This document shows positions 51,844 to 59,610 of a stretch of DNA of 64,000 bases, one piece after another; the first letter of the stretch is position 1; the number at the start of each line of letters is the position of its first letter. Both the position numbers and the translations under genes were made by a program. The notes under the pieces were generated by a model that did no database searches, had not been told where the DNA came from, and saw only the letters and a program-made list of their open reading frames with translations. The stretch lies in contig CP098402.1 in the NCBI GenBank assembly GCA_025916675.1, forward strand, positions 1,173,205 to 1,237,204. Direction: 5' to 3'. The DNA comes from Phycisphaera sp. (GTDB taxonomy: Bacteria; Planctomycetota; Phycisphaerae; Phycisphaerales; UBA1924).

Positions 51844-53768
51844 CGGATCACCCGAGGCTTGACCACCGGGAAGCCGTCATCGACGCCGAGGGCCTCGGCC
51901 ATGTCCTGGCTGACGTACTTGAGGTACTCGAAGCCGTCGCCGCGCGTGATGGTCGGGCGAATAAACACATAGAACTTCGTGCGACCCCGCGAACGCGAAC
52001 GATTCTTAAACAGCTCGCCAAGCCACGGGATGTCGCCGAGCAGCGGCACCTGGCTCGTCGCTTCGCCCTCGTTCATGGTCTCGAGCCCACCCAGCACGAT
52101 GGCGTGCCCATCTGGGATCGTCGCGATGGACGTGATGCTGTTCTCCTGCCTCGGCGGCGGCACGGCGCTGCTCGAAGACTCGCCCACGAACTGGCTGAGG
52201 CTGATCGCGTACTCGAGCAGCAGGTGGTCGCCCTCGGCGATCCGCGGCGTGACCGTGATCTGCGTGCCTGCCGATGCGGAGCCTCCGAAGCTGGTGGTCG
52301 CGACGGTATCGCTGGCGTTGGTCGACACGAACGGTTCTTCTCTGACAGCGTCGAGCGTGGCCGTGGCGGCGTTGTCGACCAGCACGCGCGGCAGGCTCAG
52401 CGAGCGGCCCTGGTTGACCGTCTCCAGCGCCCGGACCACGACGGCGAAGTCGCCCGGGTCGAGCACCACGCCCGTGAAGCCCGCGCCATTGCCCGCGTCG
52501 CGCCCGCCATCGGCCGAACCACTCGAAAGCCCGAACAGCGAAGCGAGCCGGATGCGGATATCACCAGCAATCTCGATCTTCTCGAGTTCGACGCCAAGAT
52601 CGAACGTCTCGCCCTCGGTCAGGCTGACCATGGTCACGTCGAGCATCACCTGCGGCTGACGCACGTCGAGTTCGCGGACGAGATCCTGTACCTTGTCGAG
52701 CACGCCCGGCGGACCGATCGCCAGGATCCGGCTGGTCGCCTCGTCGGCCACGAGCGAGACGGTCAGGCCATCGATCTGGATGACCCCGCCGCCGCTCGTT
52801 TGCTCACCGCCCCGCTGACGCGCACGCTCGGCGGCCGTGGGGGCCTCGGGCGGTAGTCGCGTCGTGGTTGATGTGGTTTCGGCCACTTGATCGGGCTGGC
52901 CCGCAGCGCCCGCGCCGAGCAATCGATTCACCAGCGACACGATCTCTTCGACCGGCCGGTGCCGCACCGTTATGGTTCGTGTCGAGAGCCGGGCGGCTGA
53001 TGTCTCGGCGTCCAGCCGCTCCACCAGCGCCGCGATGGCCTCGTGCTGCGTCACGGTCGCTTCGACCAGCAGTGTCCCCGTCAATTCGTCGGCGACGACG
53101 CGGACCTCCTCGCCGATGAGCCTTTGCACCGCCTCGCCCACCTCGCCCGGCGAGAACACCCGTGGTTCGTACGAGCGCGTCACCGTCGTCCGCACATCGA
53201 GCGTCCGCATGAGCGACGCCACGCGACCAACCCGGTCACGCAGGTCGGCCACGATCACGCGATTGCTCTCGCCTAACCGGGTCATAGACCCGCCAGCACT
53301 GAGCAACGGCTGCACGGCCGACATCAGCGCCTCGGCGTCGGCCTCCTGGATGTCATACAGGATCGCCACATACCCGGCACGGCCGCCCGTGCGCAGTCTC
53401 GGGCCCGAGTCCGTGTCCTCGATGGTCCATTGCTCGATTGGAGTGGCCAGCCGCCCGGCGCCGTTGAACTGCACGATGGCCAGCCCGTCACCAGTTGAGA
53501 TGATGGTCAGGTTCTTCTGGACCAGCAATTCGTTGGTCAGCGACCACAGCGCTTCGTTGTCCAGTCCCTCGCCGCTGCGCACCATGAAGCTGCCCGCTAG
53601 CTGACGTGGCTCGTAGACGATCCGCAACCCCAGCCGCTCGGCCGACAGGTCGACCAGCCTAGCCAGCTCGACCTCGGCGGGCAGGTGGACCCGCTCCTGG
53701 GCGAGAGCATCCAGGGCGGCACACCAGATTAAGACCAAACATAGAACTGCTCGCATCACGCTCAGCAT
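51840..53768 (-). CDS. gspD: Type II secretion secretin GspD
   Basis: This 642-residue outer-membrane channel is the first gene of the operon. A signal peptide (AVLCLVLIWCAALDALAQ) is followed by an N0-like domain, N1-N3 repeats, and the secretin core with VPLLGDIPWLGELF, ITVTPRI and a Gly/Ser-rich gate region. A 20-residue low-complexity stretch near residues 300-325 separates the N3 domain and the core. The C-terminal tail is short with no obvious S-domain. The promoter must lie in the 50 bases before 53768 or further upstream; I could not identify it. Confidence 0.95.
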   Translation of the reverse strand: MLSVMRAVLCLVLIWCAALDALAQERVHLPAEVELARLVDLSAERLGLRIVYEPRQLAGSFMVRSGEGLDNEALWSLTNELLVQKNLTIISTGDGLAIVQFNGAGRLATPIEQWTIEDTDSGPRLRTGGRAGYVAILYDIQEADAEALMSAVQPLLSAGGSMTRLGESNRVIVADLRDRVGRVASLMRTLDVRTTVTRSYEPRVFSPGEVGEAVQRLIGEEVRVVADELTGTLLVEATVTQHEAIAALVERLDAETSAARLSTRTITVRHRPVEEIVSLVNRLLGAGAAGQPDQVAETTSTTTRLPPEAPTAAERARQRGGEQTSGGGVIQIDGLTVSLVADEATSRILAIGPPGVLDKVQDLVRELDVRQPQVMLDVTMVSLTEGETFDLGVELEKIEIAGDIRIRLASLFGLSSGSADGGRDAGNGAGFTGVVLDPGDFAVVVRALETVNQGRSLSLPRVLVDNAATATLDAVREEPFVSTNASDTVATTSFGGSASAGTQITVTPRIAEGDHLLLEYAISLSQFVGESSSSAVPPPRQENSITSIATIPDGHAIVLGGLETMNEGEATSQVPLLGDIPWLGELFKNRSRSRGRTKFYVFIRPTITRGDGFEYLKYVSQDMAEALGVDDGFPVVKPRVIR

Positions 53769-53818
53769 ATTCGATAACGCCTAACTTCACAAGAGCATTT
53801 TGACCGGGTCGGCCAGAT

Positions 53819-54460
53819 TCATCGCTGTGCTTCCCGGCGGATCCTCTCCCTCGCCGCCCCCACCTGCTCCTCAACAACCCTCCGCACCGCATCCCACCTC
53901 TTCTTGTCCAGCCCCAACTCCATCGCCGCCTGCTGCGCGATGGACCGCGGCAGCTCGTCCAGGGCCTGGCATACAACGCCGAGCGCCTCGTTCCAGCTTG
54001 ACTGCACCTCGTCGACCGGCAGCAACTCCCCCTGCATCTTCCGCAGTTCGAGCACCTTCATGTTGGCGATGGCGGTCTCCTTGATGGCGCGTGCCTTGTT
54101 GTACTCCTGCTGGGTCATGCTGGGGGCTCCGGTCGATCGCGTGTGCCACGGCTTGGCCGAGGAACTCCCCGGCTTGCGGCCAGCGCCCTCGCGGCGTCCA
54201 CCGTGGCCGGTGTCGAGCACGTGGTCGTCCAGCCACACGCGGCAGGTGGCCTCGTCCCACAGCCGGCCCCCATCAGGTGTGTGGCCGGCCGGCGGCATGC
54301 CATCCTGGGCGTACTTGCGCACCGTTGACGCGGCCAGCCCGAGGTGGGCGGCAAGCTGCGAGGTTGAGAAGAGGCCAGACACGTCACGCGGTCGTTCTAG
54401 CTGAGTGGCGATATCAAGATTTTGCGGTCCATTCGCACACGAAATGCGAACCAAGGACAA
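53819..54460 (-). CDS. Phage terminase small-subunit-like protein (isolated)
   Basis: The product has up to 213 residues. A MerR/Nu1-like winged helix covers about residues 30-78 (FSTSQLAAHLGLAASTVRKYAQDGM then GGRLWDEATCRVWL). GRREGAGRKPG follows, a basic linker common in terminase small subunits, then a helical C-terminal part (QQEYNKARAIKETAIANMK to RKMQGELLPVDEVQ). This resembles the DNA-recognition subunit of phage packaging enzymes. No large terminase, portal or capsid gene is nearby, so it is a remnant or a domesticated gene. The only in-frame far start is TTG 54460; GTG 54382 is an alternative. Confidence 0.75.
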   Translation of the reverse strand: MSLVRISCANGPQNLDIATQLERPRDVSGLFSTSQLAAHLGLAASTVRKYAQDGMPPAGHTPDGGRLWDEATCRVWLDDHVLDTGHGGRREGAGRKPGSSSAKPWHTRSTGAPSMTQQEYNKARAIKETAIANMKVLELRKMQGELLPVDEVQSSWNEALGVVCQALDELPRSIAQQAAMELGLDKKRWDAVRRVVEEQVGAARERIRREAQR

Positions 54461-54636
54461 CCTTCGTTTCTCATAGGGGCTGATTAGTACCCAACCGGGG
54501 GGAAAGTAGGCGACCCGTGCGTCATTGCTTTCCCCTGCGGTGTGCGATTGATCGGAGGTTCGCCTTGCCTCGTGCCGAATGCGAGAGCGTCATGTTTACT
54601 AATGCGTGGCATGTGACCAAGCCGGAGGACACGACC

Positions 54637-54936
54637 ATGACCATGATGAAGAACACGAAGAAAACGAAGAAGACTGGCTCGAACCGCCACGCCAAGAATG
54701 CCACGGCGAGGAAGGCACCTGCCAAGCCCGCCGCAAAGCGGCCTTCACCCAACGCCGTCATCGCTGCAACCAGGAAGCCGGCTAAGCCCAGGCCTCGCAA
54801 GGCGAAGCAACTCAGCGGGCTCTCCCACCGTCAACCAAGCCAAAGAGAGCGTGAGAGTTGTGTCGCCGCTGACCCGCCCTGTCCGAGGTTCCGCCCAACC
54901 ACCCACCAACCCTCGCCCAAATGCGAGAGGCCCTAA
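54637..54936 (+). CDS. Small Lys/Ala/Pro-rich basic protein
   Basis: The product has 99 residues. ATG 54637 follows GGAGG by 8 bases. The first 70 residues are strongly basic (KNTKKTKKTGSNRHAKN, ARKAPAKPAAKRP, TRKPAKPRPRKAKQ), recalling histone-H1-like nucleoid proteins. The tail is Pro- and Arg-rich with two to three Cys and may be a read-on into non-coding sequence. It lies between the terminase-like gene and tRNA-Asn. Function unknown; coding status moderately supported by the ribosome site and codon pattern. Confidence 0.5.
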   Translation: MTMMKNTKKTKKTGSNRHAKNATARKAPAKPAAKRPSPNAVIAATRKPAKPRPRKAKQLSGLSHRQPSQRERESCVAADPPCPRFRPTTHQPSPKCERP

Positions 54937-54980
54937 CCCCCAGCCCTGGTGCCCCAACGGCCTCGATCCGGCACCCAATC

Positions 54981-55018
54981 AGTAAACAAACAGGCCCGCA
55001 TCCAACGGACGCGGGCCT
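54981..55018 (-). terminator. Rho-independent terminator of tRNA-Asn
   Basis: A perfect 8-bp stem (AGGCCCGC at 54992-54999, GCGGGCCT at 55011-55018) is followed, on the minus strand, by GTTTGTTTACT. It starts 6 bases beyond the tRNA 3' end. Confidence 0.75.
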
Positions 55019-55031
55019 GGGAAGCTCCCCG
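55007..55031. repeat. 25-bp direct repeat, copy 2 (tRNA-Asn 3' end and flank)
   Basis: Identical to 33597-33621 in the same orientation. It covers the last seven bases of tRNA-Asn and 18 bases beyond, including the proximal arm of the terminator. Confidence 0.75.
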
Positions 55032-55096
55032 GGCAGGACTCGAACCTGCAACCTAGCGGTTAACAGCCGCTCGCTCTACCATTGAGCTACCGGGGA
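55025..55096 (-). tRNA. tRNA-Asn: tRNA-Asn (anticodon GTT)
   Basis: A 72-base cloverleaf folds without mismatches: 7-bp acceptor stem (TCCCCGG with CCGGGGA), D-stem GCTC/GAGC, anticodon stem AGCGG/CCGCT with loop CTGTTAA, 5-base variable loop and T-stem GCAGG/CCTGC with loop TTCGAGT. The discriminator is G. The 3' CCA is not encoded and must be added. Confidence 0.97.
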
Positions 55097-55198
55097 TCGG
55101 CGAGATGTCGAGGCGAAAGCGTAACCCCACTTTTCCCAGCGTCAAGAGACAGGGGGCCCGCTCGGGCCAAAGATTCGCGGTTCGTGGTGTCAGCTAAC

Positions 55199-56017
55199 AT
55201 GGGGGATTACCCAGTGCCAAGTATCGTCCGAACGTGCCGTCGTCGCCAGACGCTCGCCGCCCGCAGGGGCAACCTTCTCGTCGGTTGCCTGGCGGTCTTG
55301 GGTGTGATTGCCGTCCTGGTTGTTGTCGGGGGTGTCATCGTCTGGATGAATTGGAAGGGCTGGACTGCCGGTGCCATGAACGCCGGGATGAAGGCAGCCG
55401 TGACGGAAGCCGACTTACCCGCCGAGCAAGTGGGCCGCATCAACACCCAGATCGATCAGCTCACGTCGGCTTTTGAGGCCGGGGATGTGACCTTCGAAGA
55501 CCTCGCCGAGGTCGTTCAGGCGATGGAGAATCACCCCATCCTGCCGATTGGTGTTCTCGAGTTCATCGAGTACAACAGTCTGAAGGCCGAGGGCCTGACC
55601 GATGAGGAACGGGCCGCGGGCACCTTGGCGACCCAGCGCCTCCAGCGGGCTTTGATCGATGAGCTCATGGTCATGGAAGATCTTGAGCCCGTGCTCGAGC
55701 CGGTTTCCCAACGCAGCGCCGACGGCAATCTGGAGCCACTCCAGAACCCCACCGCGCCGCAGGTAAGGCTCTACATCGCGGCTGCCGAGAAGAAAGCCGA
55801 CGAATTGGGTGTCCCGAACGAGCCGTACGACGTCGATCTGGCCGAGCAGATCGAGCGGCTGATCAACGACACGCTGGGGCGCGAAGTGGTGAGTGCGCCC
55901 GCGGCCGGTGCTGCGTCGCTCCCGCCAGCCGATGGTGATCAGCCCGAGATCGAGGACCCCGATCCCGTGCCGGATCCCGAGCCCGAGACACCGGACACCG
56001 AAACCGGTGGCGGTTGA
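55199..56017 (+). CDS. Single-pass membrane protein of unknown function
   Basis: The protein has 272 residues. A basic N terminus (RTCRRRQTLAARRGN) and one transmembrane helix at about 26-50 are followed by a helical extracytoplasmic region of about 180 residues and an acidic Pro-rich tail (EDPDPVPDPEPETPD). I do not recognise the family. The ATG at 55199 has no strong ribosome site. The 3' end overlaps the convergent permease by 79 bp, and the two tails are antisense low-complexity sequence. Confidence 0.7.
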   Translation: MGDYPVPSIVRTCRRRQTLAARRGNLLVGCLAVLGVIAVLVVVGGVIVWMNWKGWTAGAMNAGMKAAVTEADLPAEQVGRINTQIDQLTSAFEAGDVTFEDLAEVVQAMENHPILPIGVLEFIEYNSLKAEGLTDEERAAGTLATQRLQRALIDELMVMEDLEPVLEPVSQRSADGNLEPLQNPTAPQVRLYIAAAEKKADELGVPNEPYDVDLAEQIERLINDTLGREVVSAPAAGAASLPPADGDQPEIEDPDPVPDPEPETPDTETGGG

Positions 56018-57330
56018 GCCGGAGGGAGTGCGAAGGGTTGCCATTTTTGGCATGCCCATCGCACACCAACGCCGAAAGCGAGTAGCGCGGCCGTCACACC
56101 AAGCATCGCCGGTTCGATGAATACCGCCAGCGTCACGCACCCGGCCAGGCCGATTGTGTGGACCCAGCGATGGATGAACCGGTCGCTCTTCGAATTCGAC
56201 ACCCGCATGGCGGCCAGGTTGGTCAGGGCGTAATATACGAGCACCGCTGCGGCGGCCAGCGACCAGGCGTGGGGCACGCTGCCGATCAGGATCACGAGGC
56301 CGATGCCTGCCGCCGCCGCGACGGTCGCGATGGCGGGCACGCCGTTGGCGTCGACGCGGGCGAGCGGCGTGGGCAGGTCACGCTCTCGTCCGGCCGCAAG
56401 GGCCACGCGCGAGAGGCCCATGATGAGATTGAGTTGCACCGCGAGCAGCGCCGCTGCCGCTCCCGTGCCGAGCAGCACGGCCAGCGTTGGTGCTTCGACC
56501 GCGCTGGCGATGGCCAGCAGTGGGGCGGCGTCCTGGCCCGCTCGTGCGCCGAATTCCGCGGGGCCCAGCACGCCAAGCCCGACGAATGCGACCAGCGCGT
56601 AGAGCAGCACTGCGATTCCAAGCGTGATGACGACCGCGCGCGGAATGGTCTTGCGGGGCTCGACCACTTCTTCACCCATCGTCGCGATGCGCGCGAAACC
56701 AGCGAACGCCACGAACGCGAGGGCGGCGGCTTCGAGCACGCCCGGTGCGGAAATCGGCCGATCTGCGATGCTGGACCACAAAACGCCGCCCCAACCCTTG
56801 TATGCCGCGGGCGCGGCGGCGATGGCCATCGTCAGCAGGGCCAGCACGGTGATGATGACGAGCCCGTAGTTGATTCGCACCGAGCGCGTGACGCCCGCGA
56901 GTGCCGCGGCTGTCACGACGAGGAGCGAGCCCAGCGCCGCGATGGTCATGGTCGTGCCATCGCCCGGCTTGCCGGTGATCCATGCCACCAGCCCGCCCAG
57001 GCCGAGCGCCGCCGTGGCGCACGAAGCTGTCTTGGCGATCAGGAAGACCCACCCAGCCGCGAAGCCCGCCAGCGGGTGGATGAAGCGGTAGCCATAGGCG
57101 TACGTCCCGCCGCTGACGGGGTGCACCGCGGCGAGCTGCGCACTACTCAGGCCGTTGCACATCGCCAGGCCGCCGGCGATGGCGATCGCGAGGAGCAGCC
57201 ACGGCCCCGCGAGCCCCGCCCCGAGCCCGAGCGTGACGAACGCGCCGGTGCCGATGATCGAGCCGAGCCCCACGCCCACCGCCCCGGGCAGGGTGATGAC
57301 GCGGCGGAGTTGGTTGGGGGTCGTGGGCAT
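55939..57330 (-). CDS. APC superfamily amino acid permease
   Basis: The 463-residue protein has about twelve transmembrane segments. The unwound first helix motif of the APC fold is clear (GVGLGSIIGTGAFVTLG), with the matching HPVSGGTYAYGYRFIHP segment and the helix 6-8 region (FVAFAGFARIATMGEEVVEPRKTIPRAVV). It should import an amino acid or polyamine with a cation. The C-terminal tail is Ser/Gly repeat-like (SGVSGSGSGTGSGSS) and antisense to the acidic tail of the neighbouring gene; its reality is uncertain. A large hairpin lies just upstream. Confidence 0.92.
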   Translation of the reverse strand: MPTTPNQLRRVITLPGAVGVGLGSIIGTGAFVTLGLGAGLAGPWLLLAIAIAGGLAMCNGLSSAQLAAVHPVSGGTYAYGYRFIHPLAGFAAGWVFLIAKTASCATAALGLGGLVAWITGKPGDGTTMTIAALGSLLVVTAAALAGVTRSVRINYGLVIITVLALLTMAIAAAPAAYKGWGGVLWSSIADRPISAPGVLEAAALAFVAFAGFARIATMGEEVVEPRKTIPRAVVITLGIAVLLYALVAFVGLGVLGPAEFGARAGQDAAPLLAIASAVEAPTLAVLLGTGAAAALLAVQLNLIMGLSRVALAAGRERDLPTPLARVDANGVPAIATVAAAAGIGLVILIGSVPHAWSLAAAAVLVYYALTNLAAMRVSNSKSDRFIHRWVHTIGLAGCVTLAVFIEPAMLGVTAALLAFGVGVRWACQKWQPFALPPAQPPPVSVSGVSGSGSGTGSGSSISG

Positions 57331-57343
57331 CGAGTGCGATGGT

Positions 57344-57408
57344 ACGAGCCCCTCGCGCGAGCGAGGGGAATCGGGCGCCCATTCCCCTCGCTCGCGCGAG
57401 GGGCTCGT
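57344..57408. repeat. Perfect 28-bp-arm hairpin between serS and the APC permease
   Basis: The arms 57344-57371 and 57381-57408 are perfectly complementary with a 9-base GC loop. The sequence is built from CCCCTCGC and GCGAGGGG blocks. It lies 10 bp after the serS stop and 14 bp before the permease start (minus strand). No T-run follows on the minus strand, so it is not a standard terminator; it could be a processing site, an attenuator or a palindromic mobile repeat. Confidence 0.85.
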
Positions 57409-57417
57409 TGGGTTGGG

Positions 57418-58842
57418 TTAGCCGATTCTTGCCTGACCGCCCATGTACGGCCGGAGCACTTCAGGGATCGTGACGCTCCCGTCCGCGTTCTGGTTCATCT
57501 CGATCAGCGGGATCAGGAACCGCGGGCTCGCTAAGACAGTGTTGTTCAGCGAGTGGCAGAACGTCGTGGCCCCCTTACCGTTCGCACCGCCGGGGCGGTA
57601 GCGCAGGTTCAGGCGCCGGCACTGGAAGTCGTAGAGCCGGCTGGCGCTGTGGGTCTCGCCCCAGTCGCCGGTGGGCACGCCGTCCTTGTCCACCTCGCCG
57701 CGGCTGGGCATCCAGCACTCCACGTCGATCATGTCGGCGTTCTTCTGCCCCAGGTCGCCCGCGCAGCACTGCAAGAGGCGATACGGCAGCTCAAGGCTCT
57801 GGAGCAGGCTCTCCACGTACGTGATCATCTTGCGGTGCCACTGGCGGCTCTCGGCCTCGTCGGCCTTGCAGATGACCACCTGCTCGACCTTCTCGAAGTA
57901 GTGCACTCGGTACAGGCCCGCCGTGTCCTTGCCCGCGGCCCCGGCCTCGCGGCGGTAGCAGGGCGACAGGGTGCACAGCTTGATCGGCAGATCGTCCTCG
58001 TCGACGATCTCATCCATGTGGAAGCCCATCAGGCCGACCTCGCCCGTGCCGGTGAGGTAGCCGTCCGCTTCCCATTGGCGTTGGCCCGCTTCATCAGCCT
58101 CGTGGATGCCCACCTCGTAGGTCTGGTCTCGCCCGCCGGGGAAGAAGCCGGTGCCCACCATCGCGTTCTCGCGCACGATGCTCGGGGCGCTCACGGGCGT
58201 GAAGCCCTGGGCCACGATCTGGTCGAACGCGTACCGCAGGATGGCCTGGTGCAGCCGGAAGCCGTCGCCCGTGAGCACGTAGCTGCGCGAGCCGCTCAGC
58301 TTCACGCCCCGCTCGAAGTCCACCAGGTCGTGGACCTCCGCCAGCGCCTCGTGGCTCTTCGCGTTGAAACCCTTCTGCCCCGCGAACGGTTTCGCGGGAT
58401 CGAACCCCGGCGGCGACCACCGCCGGATCTCCACGTTGCCCTCCGCTCCGGGGCCATCGGGCACGTCGGGGTCGGGCGGCTGGGGGATCATCAGCAGCAA
58501 CGTCTCGAGTTCGGGCTCCAGCCCGGCCAGCTCGCTTTCCAACCGCTCGATCTCGCCCTTCAGCTTCGCCGGCCCGGCCTTCAATTCGTCCATCTCGGCT
58601 TGCAGCCTGGATGCCTCGGCGCCCACGGCCTTCTTGATGCGCCCGGCGAGCTGCCCCATCCTGGGCCCCATGGCCTTGCTCGCGGCGTTCTGCTCGGCCT
58701 TGAGGCTCTCGCGGCGGGTCATCAGGTCCCGCTTGCGGGCGTCCAGCTCGACCACGCGGCCGATGTCGACCTTGGCGTGCTTGCGGTCGGCGCCGCGTTG
58801 GTAGTGCTCGGGGTTCTCACGCAGGTGCTTCAGATCGATCAT
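57418..58842 (-). CDS. serS: Seryl-tRNA synthetase
   Basis: This class II synthetase charges tRNA-Ser. It has 474 residues, a little longer than the usual 420-430. The N-terminal coiled-coil tRNA-binding arm covers about residues 25-115 (RKRDLMTRRESLKAEQNAA to LESELAGLEPELE). Motif 2 is CYRREAGAAGKDTAGLYRVHQ-like, ending FEKVE. Motif 3 reads LNNTVLASPRFLIPLIE rather than the common LNGSGLAVGR. ATG 58842 begins the family start MIDLKHLRENPE. Confidence 0.97.
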   Translation of the reverse strand: MIDLKHLRENPEHYQRGADRKHAKVDIGRVVELDARKRDLMTRRESLKAEQNAASKAMGPRMGQLAGRIKKAVGAEASRLQAEMDELKAGPAKLKGEIERLESELAGLEPELETLLLMIPQPPDPDVPDGPGAEGNVEIRRWSPPGFDPAKPFAGQKGFNAKSHEALAEVHDLVDFERGVKLSGSRSYVLTGDGFRLHQAILRYAFDQIVAQGFTPVSAPSIVRENAMVGTGFFPGGRDQTYEVGIHEADEAGQRQWEADGYLTGTGEVGLMGFHMDEIVDEDDLPIKLCTLSPCYRREAGAAGKDTAGLYRVHYFEKVEQVVICKADEAESRQWHRKMITYVESLLQSLELPYRLLQCCAGDLGQKNADMIDVECWMPSRGEVDKDGVPTGDWGETHSASRLYDFQCRRLNLRYRPGGANGKGATTFCHSLNNTVLASPRFLIPLIEMNQNADGSVTIPEVLRPYMGGQARIG

Positions 58843-58914
58843 GGGGGGCCATCGTACCCGCTCCGCCTGGGGGTTTTTCCGCTCCGCGGGAGGGTGAAGA
58901 CGCTCCACCTCCGC

Positions 58915-59442
58915 TTACGGCCGCGCCCACTCGGGAAGCTCGCCCGCGGGAATGAACCGCAGCTCCCCCGTGCCGGTGTAGCCGTAGTAGCCCGCGCGAC
59001 CCTCGCCCTCGGGCAGCAGGAAGCAGTCTTCGTAGCGGACGTCGGCGATGAGCAGCGTCGGCGCGTCGCGGGGCTTGAAGAGGCCCCGCCTGCTCCTCCA
59101 CGCTTTGGGATCGGGGTTGATGAGTACGGCAGCGCCCGCCACGGTGAGCCCGATGCCTTCGTCCTGGGCCCGGGCGAGTGCCTCGTGGAGCGTGGCGCCC
59201 CCGAGCACCGCGTCCTGCATCGTGCCGCCCATGTGGCCGAGGTGGTCGCTCACGTCGTGGGGCCCGTCCATCGACAGCGCGACGACCAGCACGGTCACGA
59301 CCAGCGCCCCGCCAACCGCCACGAGCACCCCACACCCCAGCGCGAGCGGCACCCATACGGACCACCGACCGCGCGATTCGGGTCGGTCCGAGTCGGACGG
59401 TGAAGTCTGCGGCTCACGATGCTCGTGGTTGGTCTGGTCCAT
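58915..59442 (-). CDS. Single-pass membrane protein of unknown function
   Basis: The protein has 175 residues: a hydrophilic N-terminal tail rich in Asp, Ser and Glu, one transmembrane segment (about 32-57), and a small extracytoplasmic beta domain (GYYGYTGTGELRFIPAGE near the end). I recognise no family. It lies 72 bp upstream of serS on the same strand and may share its transcript. Confidence 0.65.
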   Translation of the reverse strand: MDQTNHEHREPQTSPSDSDRPESRGRWSVWVPLALGCGVLVAVGGALVVTVLVVALSMDGPHDVSDHLGHMGGTMQDAVLGGATLHEALARAQDEGIGLTVAGAAVLINPDPKAWRSRRGLFKPRDAPTLLIADVRYEDCFLLPEGEGRAGYYGYTGTGELRFIPAGELPEWARP

Positions 59443-59610
59443 CGGTCCATTCTAACAAAGAACCAGCGGGTGCGCAAACACCACCGCCGCATGTCCCGAA
59501 GAACGCGCGGCGGTGGGTCTCGTGGGGGTCCGATGAAAGAACGAAACCGTCCAATCCACGCCGGGGCAAAGACCCCCCCACGGAGTGGGAAGACCCCGCC
59601 ATGGAATGGC

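Noticed and set aside
54522-54800. A minus-strand frame with a hydrophobic stretch opposite the basic protein
   Set aside because: The apparent membrane segment is the antisense of Lys-rich codons (AAG read as CTT); the plus-strand frame has the GGAGG site.
33597-55031. A complete integrative element between the direct repeats
   Set aside because: No integrase, excisionase, relaxase or replication gene is visible and most of the interval is a housekeeping-type secretion operon, so it is kept as a hypothesis rather than a feature.
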